From assembly GCA_026075535.2 (NCBI GenBank), contig AP026550.1, positions 3,038,001 to 3,102,000 on the forward strand: 64,000 bases of DNA. The letters are read 5' to 3'. The notes beneath the pieces were generated by a model. It saw only the letters and a list, made by a program, of their open reading frames with translations. It did not search any database and was not told where the DNA came from. This document shows, in pieces, positions 1 through 9,910 of the stretch. Source of the stretch: Tricholoma matsutake. Taxonomy: Eukaryota; Basidiomycota; Agaricomycetes; Agaricales; Tricholomataceae. Positions within the stretch are counted from its first letter, which is position 1, and each line of letters starts with the position of its first letter. Position numbers and translations under genes: made by a program.

Positions 1-192
1 TGGTATGTACACATAATCACTCCCGTTTTCACCCACTCACTTTTCATTCAGGTATGGTGTCCATCTCAAAGCTCGTGAGTTGACGACGCGCATCCACCCA
101 TTTATCACTAACATATCCGCGCTTTAGTGGAGCGCCAGGAAACCTTTTATGTTAAACTTGAGAAAGAGAAGGCGGCTGCAGCAGCATCATGA
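1..192 (+). CDS. 3' end of an unidentified gene (partial at window edge)
   Basis: Two short introns (about 3-51 and 75-127, both GT...AG) separate small exons that read in one frame to a TGA at 190-192. The tail reads WYGVHLKA, then LERQETFYVKLEKEK, then a run of alanines ending in serine. This is a charged, probably helical C-terminus. The start and most of the protein lie to the left of the window, so I cannot name it. It converges on the DnaJ gene, whose stop lies about 140 bases away. The evidence is the consistent splice sites plus a continuous frame; no domain was recognised. Confidence 0.5.
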
Positions 193-335
193 AGTAGGGA
201 TGTTGTATAGAACGTGGAGACCCCAGTGGAATATCATCGCCTCCCGTATGACATATTGCATGAAGTCGTTTCCACAAATGCGCGTCCAGATCTACCATAA
301 CATAAAATAAATAATTTAGGTCAATTCTGCCTGTG

Positions 336-1917
336 TCATCGAGCCAGAACGCCCAGTCTCTTGAGCTCTTCACAACTCTCCACTACCTCTTGCTCAATTT
401 TCTTGACTTTTTCCCAGTCTGTTCCAATCCCAAACAACCCAACCTCCTGCTCCTTTAGCCGCTCCTTCCGATCTAATCCCCGTTGACATTGCCCATAAAG
501 GTCTTGAGTATATATTCGTTCAATAGTGCTCTCGAACTTCGTCAGCGCAGGACCCCTCTTCTGCTTGACTTTCCCTTTCCCGGCCTTGTCGTTAGTCTTT
601 TCAACCTTTCTAATGTCAACTCCCTCCCTCGCGAGCTCAGCACCAATAACCGGATGGGCCATGAACTCTGCAGAGTTCACATGGTAGTTCACCCCGAAAT
701 TACCAGTCTGTCTCTGGACATTATATCTCGACGTGCCCTGGAATGAGAAATGCGGATCAGGCACTGGTGCGCTTCCAAACAGGCTCGGCAGCGCAGATAG
801 AAGTGAGAACCCAAATAGTATCAGCAAGGGAAGGAGCTGAATGAGCATCGAGCGTGGTTCGGTGTTGCCATTGCCTTGCGGATGGTGTTGGTGATATTGC
901 CCACCCATCCGTGTCGTTGTGAAGCCTCCAGGTCCAAAAGTTGTTGTGAACACTGCGGGGGACGAAGAAATTTCGGTTAACCATGGCAAAATTGAAATAC
1001 TGCGATGCATACCCGGGCCACCGCCAAAGCTGGCACCAAAACCAGGTCCTCCACCACCGCCGAAAAACATTCGGAAAATCTCCTCTGCACTGACGTCTTC
1101 CCCAAAGGGACTGCCAGTTGCAAATGAGGATCCATTTGACATTCCTCCGAATCGAACTTCTGGATCGCCGCCACTACGGTCAAAGGCGGCCCGTTTTTGC
1201 GGGTCTAGTTGAAACGGAGTGTCATAAATTAAGTTTCTCAATTAGAATGAGATCGACCAACCAGATAGAATTTGAAAGGCTTTCGAAACCACTGTATACA
1301 GGTTTCAATATTTCATCTTGGGATTATGCGAAGCGAGGATGACCCACTTTTGAAAGCTTCGTCTGCACCAGGTGCACCATTTTTATCAGGATGCAGGGCA
1401 AGCGCCAACTACACATATTGAATGATAAACCCGCACACATGGATGTATTGAAAAGGGGGGGGGGTAATATACAGACCTTCCTGTAAGCTTTCTTGATATC
1501 CGCGTCCTCGCAATCTCGTTTCAACGCCAAGATCTCGTAATAGTCCGTAACCTTGCACGCCCGTACCCGGCGCACTACATCCCCTTGCTCCGCCGTATAC
1601 TCCCTCTTCTCACCTCCAATGCCCCCCGCTGTGCCATTCGGCTGTGCGTTCCCATTCGTACTAGCACTTCTCTGGGGGTGCCGGTGCTTCGTCCCACCAG
1701 CCGATGGATGTTCCTCTGCGGCACTCGAAGTCGAAGTCGATCCTGATGAAGACGACGGACTTGCATTAATACTCGCAAGTAACTGCAGTGCCTGCGGAGT
1801 CTCGAAGAGCGCAATGGACTTTTGGCAGAACTTCCGAGCGGAAGGCATATTGCCTGCCTCGTGGTGCTTCCGCGCTATTGCGAGACATCGTAATGCTTCA
1901 TCTTTGTTACTTTCCAT
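336..1917 (-). CDS. DnaJ (Hsp40) ER-membrane co-chaperone with DUF1977 (DNAJB12/DNAJB14 type)
   Basis: J-domain co-chaperone that stimulates Hsp70; this family sits in the ER membrane and helps misfolded membrane proteins reach degradation. Start is the ATG at 1917, MESNKDEALRCLAIA, a TPR-like N-terminus typical of DNAJB12/14. The J domain (TDYYEILALKRDCEDADIKK) continues after an intron with the essential HPD (LALALHPDKNG), then VSKAFQILSD. A Gly/Phe stretch (FFGGGGGPGFG) is followed by one membrane segment (LIQLLPLLILFGFSLLSAL) and a C-terminal DUF1977 region ending LKRLGVLAR. About four introns. One of about 60 bp (near 953-1012) keeps the frame open and would be missed by simple ORF calling: it removes the stretch between GGGPG and VFTTTFGPGG. 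The gene is divergent from the F-box gene, about 150 bp away. The family assignment is firm; the pathway role is from family knowledge. Confidence 0.9.
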
Positions 1918-2069
1918 CACGGGGGGGTGGTGCTGAGAGAAGTCAAACCGACGTGGGGACAGGTACCTTGCAGAGTAAATTAAAGACAACCTTATCTTAG
2001 GGTTCCCTCTTAGTAAGTTATTAGGTAAGTAATTCCCTACTTTGCCGAATTCAAAGATGTTGGCGATTG

Positions 2070-3931
2070 ATGCAACAACCTAAGCTCAAGGTGACGGAAC
2101 CTTCAGAAGACGAGGAACCACAAGAACTAGCTCGTTTTAGAAGGGAATGGCTCGCAGAATTACTGCAGAGAAAGACTCGGACTGGCGTTAGTACTACATC
2201 CCAAGATCCTGTTATCAGTGGGCCCGTGACTCCCAGTCAAGCTGGTGCAGTCAGTCCATCCAGAGATCCATGGCCAACCTCTGTGGGGTCCCAAAACTAC
2301 CAGGGACCCTCGTCACAGACGATTGCGAGTCACCCGTCTTCGTTCTCGAATGTTAGCATCTCGAGCTCCTCCATCGAGCATCGAACTACACCACTTCCTC
2401 GGCATGTTAGTTCGGCGCTCAATGTCTACCGCAAAGCCGTAGAGCATGAGCAGCGTGGAGAGCTCGATGAGGCTCTTCTTCTGTATAGACAAGCATTTCG
2501 CATGGTACGGCAAGTCTGTCAAAACAGGTAATATTGCACCTCATGACTCTCTTCTTTTTATGTATAGGACGAGCATGTGGATACGGTGTATCATCGTGAA
2601 GAGAAAGTTGCATCCATCCTTTCAGAAAATGAAGCCAAAGCACATAGATCTTCCGGTGATATTCTGGACTCAAGCAGTACCGTAGACGAACTGCTAGTTA
2701 TCAAACCCAAGCGCGAGATCACCTTAAACTCTGCGGGCCCGAACGCACCTGCTCCTGTAATCACAGGCATCATGGCAGACTTGATTTCGGACTTCCCAGA
2801 AATTCTCTCGTTTGAGCCTGAAGACGAACAGGAATCCGTTCCACTGCGTAAACTCCCCGACGAGCTTCTCGTGATGATTCTTCGCAAACTCGACCCAACG
2901 TCGATAGAGCGATTTGCTACAGCTAATCGAAAAGCGCGTATTGTCGCCTTGGAGCCGTCTATTTGGAAGTGGGTTTTTTTTGTTTTTTTGCAATTTATAC
3001 TGTATTGTAGATATCATGAGAGCTGACTTGTGTATTTTTTTGCAGGGATCTGGTTAGCATGACTTATAAGCCCCCGCAGGTGCTCGATGTCGAGAGCATG
3101 GGTGTGGTGGTGGAGAGCTATCTCTCGGATTTCCGGCGTGTGTTCATCGAGCACCCGCGCGTCCGCATGGACGGTGTGTATATCGCCACATGCCATTACG
3201 TGTGAGTGCAGTAACTCAACAAGTTCGTCCTCACCGTAACAGACATTTATACAGACGACATGGTCTGCATGATAATTCGTGGGTTAATGTGAGCAACCAC
3301 ATTCATCATATGGCCATCGGTCTTATTACCCGTGCCTCCAACGCAGATAAATCATTTGATCACCTACCACCGATACCTGTAAATCCGACTTCGTTTGTTT
3401 CCACCGTACACATTTCTAACGTTTCCACCAGCCGATTCTACCCAAACGGTCAAGTTCTTTCACTTCTCGCAAACGAAGAACACACGCCTCAACAGATTAT
3501 CCCTCTTCTCAAGCCCACGCTTCGCATGAAGGTAGATAGTATCTCGCCCGAGTTCCTCCCATCTAATGACATCATGACAGGGTCTCTGTATCGGAACCTG
3601 GCATCTCTCCGGCTCCACAATCCACCTATCAAACCTCAACGACGCCAGCAGCCATCTCTCCCTACCAATTTCCTGGGATCTTCCTTTCTTCCCCCCCGAA
3701 CATCCCCCTTCTTCCCATCAAGGTCCCACCAACGCGTCTGGCATCTCAGAACGCAAACGATACACATTCCTCATGTCGCTCAATCTCCGCTCCCGTCCCC
3801 TCGGTCGCTGGAACAAACTGACCATGGAGACCTACGCATCCGTGAACCTCGAGACTGGAGATACAAACCCCGTCGTATTGAAGCATGAGAGGCCGTTCTG
3901 GTTCTCCAAGGTGCGGTCGTACGCTACATAG
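2070..3931 (+). CDS. F-box protein of the FBXO9/Hrt3 (Pof7) family
   Basis: Probable substrate receptor of an SCF (Skp1-Cullin-F-box) ubiquitin ligase. Start ATG at 2070 (MQQPKLKVTEPSEDEEPQ); the codon before it is TTG. The N-terminal half carries a Ser-rich linker and a TPR/MIT-like helical pair (VYRKAVEHEQRGELDEALLL). After an intron comes the F-box (LRKLPDELLVMILRKLDPTS). The C-terminal exons match the FBXO9/Hrt3 region: FIEHPRVRMDGVYIATCHYV, then RFYPNGQVLSLLANEEHTP, and an ending FWFSKVRSYAT. At least four introns, one near 2985-3045 with a long T tract. It shares a short divergent promoter with the DnaJ gene and converges on the sterol acyltransferase gene, with about 115 bp between the stops. 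The ligase targets cannot be read from the sequence. Confidence 0.85.
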
Positions 3932-4047
3932 AGGATTCAGTTGTATTATTGGACAGTACATGTATACAACAGATTATAGATCATGAGATGTCGTGAGTAT
4001 TGCATTAGTGGGGTGTGTATCATGTGTCATAATAACGCTAGGGTGGT

Positions 4048-6371
4048 CTAATATGCCACGTATGCGACACAGAGTAAGGGGAATCCAGCATATAAACCAA
4101 GCCAGAACACAATATTCCCCAGCATTTGGTTACGCTTTACGATGGGCATACGACTAATGACGATCATTGGGATTTGGACGATCTACGTCAAGTTATGAGT
4201 ACCAGGCATAAACGCGACAGCACATGATAAACGATACCTGAAGTATGAAGAGATACATCCTACCGGCACGCAACGATTGTAAGATTCCTCGAAGAAAGCA
4301 AAAGATAAGATATCGTACCTGAACTTCTGTGTCACAACTACCATGACGAGTTCATGTACACATGCGCTCAGCAGGAAGGTCAGGAACATCGCCCAAGTTT
4401 TCGAAAGCCCGTAACCCATGATCGTAGGAGCGTAGACATGGCGTAGAAGGAATGCATGGACGGGTTTGTTCCATTTGCGAGAAAATTCGTCCCATGATGT
4501 TGAATTCCACCTGCAACTTGCTCAGTAACAAACTCAGAAGGGGAGGGTAAACCTATCGCACTGCAGAACTGCTTGTCAGTAATGAAAATGGAATGAAGGA
4601 AAGACACGGACCCAGTCATCATAAAACTGACGATCCGCAAAGCTAGAGAACGAAATTAGCGTAAAAATCGAGCAACAGGTATGAGGTAGGGCAACTTACT
4701 AAGAAAGTTCTGCAAATGCATTACAAATGCATTCTACGACAAAGACTATGTGAATTCCGGATCATGGGCAACTGTAGGAACTTACCGAAGATGATGAAGA
4801 AAAGAAGCAGGTAGGCTATCATGAATGGAAGTGCCAGATCAAGTAGAGAGCGTAGAACGGATTGCTCGAACGTCGGAGTATACGGTAGTATGATACTTTC
4901 GGTTATGGTGTAGAGAAGCGCAAACGTGCCAAATGTAGCCACCTGGCAAAAAGACCTGTTAGAAGATGAATAGCTTGCATGCGAGAGAACGTGCCGTCTT
5001 CTCAAAGACGTAGATTGGCCGAATGCTGTTGGGTGTAAGAGAATGGCACATTAACAAAATCAAGACTACATACCGATCTGTCCGAGGATATTCCAACTCA
5101 TACACTAGTGTTGGAATCAGTTGATAAACAGCAAAGTTTTTGAGTGTAATATTGTTAGGCCAGTGCACATAGCTTGGCCCAGGACTTGTGAGCTCACTCT
5201 GGAGCTCTGAGTAGTCTTTCGCTATGTCGGCAATGCGCTCGTCAGGGTGGTCCACCAACGGATGTGGTGCAAAAGGAGTATGATCATCGTTGCTCGTCTC
5301 CGACTGGCTTTCCCAATTCCTCTCATGCGAGTCAGGAATCGGAGCGTCTACGACAGATATGTTGCCATTGGTTGCAGAGGATACAGCTGCGAGACGCTTG
5401 CGGAGAGCGACAGCAGTTGCAGCATCTGTGTAAGACGTAGATGAGCCTTCCAGGGTATCAGGTGTTCGACTGGGTGTGTAGTCAGGCGTTCCATGGGAGG
5501 AGGAAGTCATTCCTGCCAAGGCATCCGCTTCTGCTCGACGAGTTCTTGCATCAAGAATTGCTTGGTCCCAGCCACCAGCGGAGCATGTCGCTTCGCGAAG
5601 ATCATTCAATAAGGATCGAGACTGGAAGGTTGCATACTGTAGCTGGCCATTGACGGTTATGTAGGAATGCATCTTCATAATCATAACCTATTGAATAGAA
5701 TGAGGTCGCAAGTAATGAAGTTGTAGAGGTAGGACGTGCGAGGGAGTGCAAAGTAAGGAAGCCGGATTGAACCCATGGCCATTCCCTGCAGAATGATAGT
5801 TTGCATCATGCTTGAACGTTGAAACAGACGGACTTGCCGATTGAAGGTCCAGATGATCGCCGTGAAGAGGATCGATGTCTGTAGTAGATGCTGGAGAACA
5901 AGACCCGTCCAATAATAATTTATCCACCGCTTCTTCAGAGCATGCGCCAAAGGAACGCATAGTCCGGTGCATAAAACAAGGACTGCATCACTGATCGCCA
6001 GCATAACAGCATCTTGTGAAAACATTGTCGCGAAACGAAAATTGAGCGGACGCCCGCTAGTCTCGATGCCACGGACGTATACGCGCACGGTGAAGATGAA
6101 AATTGAAATCCAGAAAAGGGAGAAGAAGCCCTGTAAGGACATCAGACAAATTGGCTAAGGAATAATCAAGGACACGTACGCGAAACTCATTTGTTCCAGA
6201 CGATTCGTTGCTAATGTCGAAATGCGACTTCCTGGGTGCAAAAGTGATCAAGGCCCGTAGTTTCTTTGAGGACTTTGATCGGTAAGGCTTGGACACATAA
6301 AGAGTGCCTTCAGACGTTTTGAACCCGCCACTAAGGGTACGACGATGGTCGTGGAGCGGCCCAAGGGACAT
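4048..6371 (-). CDS. Sterol O-acyltransferase (ACAT/ARE type, MBOAT family)
   Basis: ER multi-pass enzyme that esterifies sterols with fatty acyl-CoA for storage in lipid droplets. Start ATG at 6371 (MSLGPLHDHRRTLSGGF). Seen: multiple hydrophobic segments (FFSLFWISIFIFTVRVYVRG; DAVLVLCTGLCVPLA); the ARE-type segment MIMKMHSYITVNGQL; a long acidic/Ser-rich loop; the family motif FYDDW-WN split by an intron near 4493-4604; and the MBOAT active-site histidine in SACVHELVMVV. The C-terminus reads NIVFWLGLYAGFPLLCVAY before a stop at 4048. About nine short introns. Oddity: at the FYDDW|WN junction a strict GT-AG splice breaks the frame because of one extra G (see findings), so either splicing is unusual or there is a 1-nt insertion. 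The family is certain from the motifs; orthology to ARE1 versus ARE2 cannot be separated. Confidence 0.88.
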
Positions 6372-6837
6372 TTAGGATGGGGGGGGAGGGGTATAACGAA
6401 GCTGATGTAGGCCGGAAGTGGTATAAGTTTGTCCACGGACTCGGGTTGTGTCAGGTTTGTAATTTTACCATGTTTCACTTTATAATCTACTCGGAGCGCT
6501 AGCGCTCGCTGTGCAAGGCTCTATAACCACAGTGATTACAATCCCGAGGCTATTGTACGCTCCCTTCAAAACGTTCCCCTCGGAGGAAAAGAACCAAAGG
6601 TAAACGATCTGCAAGAGCTCTGTCAATCCTTCTTGCCGTATAGTTTAACGTCCAGGCGTATAAAAGTAAACGCAAGGCGTAGATATGGCGGCTTGCAGCG
6701 CTGAAAATTAGGCCATGTCCAACAAACCTCGAAGCTTACATAATGTTCCGAGTTGTGGACGCTTATTTCTATCTGTTTACTTCAAAGGCGGGAATCCTTC
6801 GTTTTATAACTGTCAGTCACCCTCAGAAGTTGTCAAG
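6372..6837. other. Intergenic region between divergent sterol acyltransferase and Clr2 genes
   Basis: About 465 bases forming the shared upstream region of two divergent genes. An ORF on the + strand runs in frame into the Clr2 start from an ATG at 6715, but its translation looks like untranslated leader. I saw no recognisable gene, RNA or repeat here. Confidence 0.4.
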
Positions 6838-9475
6838 ATGTCCTCTCGAAGGGTATCTGAAAAGTTTTTCAGCCTGCCTGAAAGCTCCCACTTTCTGGAA
6901 TTCCAGCGCAGCGACGGAGATCCACGTACTTGGCCATCACACACGACCCGCTCTATCGATAGCGACGGCCATGTCAATTTCATGCAGTATGTGGACATTG
7001 ACGCGTCGTACGCCGTAAGATGGAGGGTTGCAGCTGGTAAAGCCGCGGCAGCTGCTCTAGAACTTCCGAGTGTGTCTTGCTAGTTGTATTTTTCTATACA
7101 GGTGCTCAATTTGTATATTTTCAGCGGGGCCAAATTACGTGCTCAAGTCCTGGCCAGACGGTTATCGCTTGTATGACCATCACAAAGGCCCAGCAGACAA
7201 CCCGAGACACGACTTATACCTCTTTGGTATGTTCTTCAAAATTTCACTCGTTTCCTATTGCCCTATGACGTTTACAACAGGTCCTCCGAAAGTTCGTTTT
7301 CGATCTATCAATGAATTTATACCGCATGTCATATGGCTCCTACAAGACCCTTCCAAAGCGTCCCCTTGTCAGTGCAAATATTGTTCAAAAAAACCTCAAA
7401 AAGAGATCACAGCTTCGATGCCTGGCATCCTAAGTTCCACACCTGGCGGTACCCAACATTCGACCCCATCCCGTCTAAGGCCACATCGCGAAAAGGGCAA
7501 AGGAATACGCCATGTTATCGGAACACAGGAACGCATTCGTGAACCAAAAGTCTACGCTGCGGTGCAAAAGGCTCCGATACCCTTGGCAAGGTCCGCAAAT
7601 GTGTCCAGACGAGAAACGATGATAGCCGAGCGTAGCATGGATGTTAGAGCTGTACATGCCATGACGGAGATGAAGATGAGGAGATGGTTTAGGGTGGGAG
7701 AGCTGGTTTGGTGTGCGTTGACTCCTCCAATTGTCGGACCGGGGGACGGTGTGGTTATCAGGTTTTGGCCAGGGATGGTAGATGAGTCCAGACTAAAATC
7801 CAAGTCTATACCTCGAGAATCAGCCTCGCCAGTTCCGAGTTATTTTGAAGGACAGGCCGTACGCCCAAACGGGAACCACGAGGATGTGGTGATCGAGAAC
7901 GATGATTCCCCCGTACCGTGGACCATTCAACAATCTACTATGTACAAGATACAATTACTAGCCGTTGCACGTTCGTATGTCGTGCCGGATGATCAAGTTC
8001 TCCCGTATCAAGCGCATATTCCTCCGAACGAGCTCATAGCAGGACTGCAAGCTTTCCCGCCCCAAAGCTTGGATTTCAATCGAGACAATCTTTCAAAATT
8101 CAACCCGTGCCCCGGAGTCCAATCTGATTTTGCTCAGGCAGTTGCTCCGTATGCTATGGCTGTCCAAATCGGCTCTGCGCTCTCTGGCTACTGGAACCTG
8201 ACTGATGAGTGGGCGTTCGAATATACTGCACCGAAACTTCGCCCGGATCCGTCGTCGTCATCGACATCCTTAGCAGCCGCTCTCGAGGCCGCCAGTGCAC
8301 ACAACTCCCAAGTCAACGCCCAAGTCAATTCTTCTGGGTCCAATGGCCTGTCGTCGTCATCGACATACTATCCTGTATCGGGGCCAACCCCAAATATGTC
8401 CACCTCTGAACTCCAGACGCTGTCTGGTCGTATGGTCGGCAAGCCCCCACCTCATGTCCGTCCCGCCGAACCTCAAAAACACTACACCCAGATCCGCTTT
8501 CAGGGACTCTGGTGGGGTGCAGAACGGATCTGGGTTGACGAGTTCATTCGACTGAAAGTGCCACGCCGATGCCTCGCACCAAAGGGTGCTGAGAGCATCT
8601 TCCCACCCTCTGGTCCTGGCAAGTCAGCCCGTGAAATGTGGCTAGCATCAGGTAGGGATCCGTCTGAGATAGGTGCCGGTGCACGGGGGGTGTTCATGCG
8701 GTTGGATGCTTTGTTTGTTGTGGATGCGGTTCAGCCAGACGGTTGTACGAAGAAAGAATGTCGCGCGAGCGGGATGTTGTACGAGTTGGCTGACCTTGAC
8801 TGGGACGATCCTGAAGCAGTGGAAGAGACACCTGCGGTTAACGGTGTACGGTCGGCTTCACATCCTCCGCAAACGATCAACAATGCTTCATCAGCTGGGA
8901 CGTCTTCGCAACCTGCCTTATCTTCGAAGACCCCTCCCAAGCCTGACACATCTAAGCCATCAGCGTCGACGCCTTCAACACAAGCTCAAAGCTCCAAAAC
9001 TCCAAGCCCTAATGATCAGCTTTCACATCCTGCCGAACATAAATTCAAACTACCTCAAGCACCCAATGGCTACCGATTTCGACCAATCTTACCAATAGGC
9101 CACGAAGCCGTCATTTCTCTGAGTCTCATCAGCGGACGGTACTATGCTAGTGTGCTTTCCCACCCCTTGCTAGAGCCGACGTTGCAGGAAGCTATCGCTA
9201 ACCCACTAGAACATGGAGGCCTGCTGGAATCCAACAATTTGTGGGCATTAGAAGGACTTTCTGCTGGATATTATAATTCGGTAGATCCGACGGTGTACAA
9301 AACGTCTCGGGCCAAAATGGTTGAAGATGCGGACAGGACGGCTGCGAGAGAGTTGGAAGAACACAAGCAGGACAGGTTGAGGGAGCTGGAGAGAGGTAGC
9401 ATGGATCTTGATGAGAATGGTGTAGAAGTGGAGGAGCTGGCGTACCCGGACGCTATGGACGTTGATGTTGTATGA
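6838..9475 (+). CDS. Cryptic loci regulator Clr2-like transcription-silencing protein
   Basis: Likely heterochromatin silencing factor; in fission yeast Clr2 is a subunit of the SHREC histone deacetylase/remodelling complex. I chose the ATG at 6838 (MSSRRVSEKFFSLPESSH) because the conserved N-terminal domain begins soon after. The first three exons, joined across two short introns (about 7072-7124 and 7228-7280), give the Clr2_transil-type domain: NYVLKSWPDGYRLYDHHKGP, HDLYLFG, RFRSINEFIPHVIWLLQDP and the Cys cluster CQCKYC. The long last exon holds the second family domain (IRFQGLWWGAERIWVDEFI), a Ser/Thr/Pro-rich linker and an acidic tail. Nearly all of the gene is one large exon. The assignment rests on remembered family motifs and should be tested against PF16761 and PF10383. 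Confidence 0.75.
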
Positions 9476-9910
9476 CCGATTTCCGCCGTAAGTTCTAATT
9501 TATAGGGTTTCTTGTTAACAATGCTGCTAAGTACTACCCATCACCGACCATTGTATGTTAGATTCTGTAGATATTATGATGTTACAAGGAACATTCCTGT
9601 GTATTAAGTATATAGTTAGAAAACGGAACCACGATCAAAGTCCGTAGGAAACATGACATCGCCAAACAGAAGCAAGTCGCCACTGACCGAACCCTTAGTG
9701 AACCCTCTCATCCCCTCCCATTGTACTGCTTTCGCGTGCAAACTGCACATCTGGCTGAGGAACCGTCGTTGTCTTGTCCAAGGCTGAAGTTCAGCGTCTG
9801 CTTGCCCGATACCCAGTTCTTCTGACTTGACTCGGCGGTTCCTCTAATTCAGTCTTCAACTTTCTCTTCTTTCAGCTTTCCACTCTTTCCACTCTTTCTT
9901 TCTTTCGGAT
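9476..9910. other. Intergenic region, nothing recognised
   Basis: About 435 bases between two co-directional genes. It holds the 3' end of the Clr2 gene and the promoter of the next gene, including a CT-rich stretch (about 9850-9905) directly before the ATG, which is common in fungal promoters and 5' UTRs. No ORF of interest. Confidence 0.4.
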
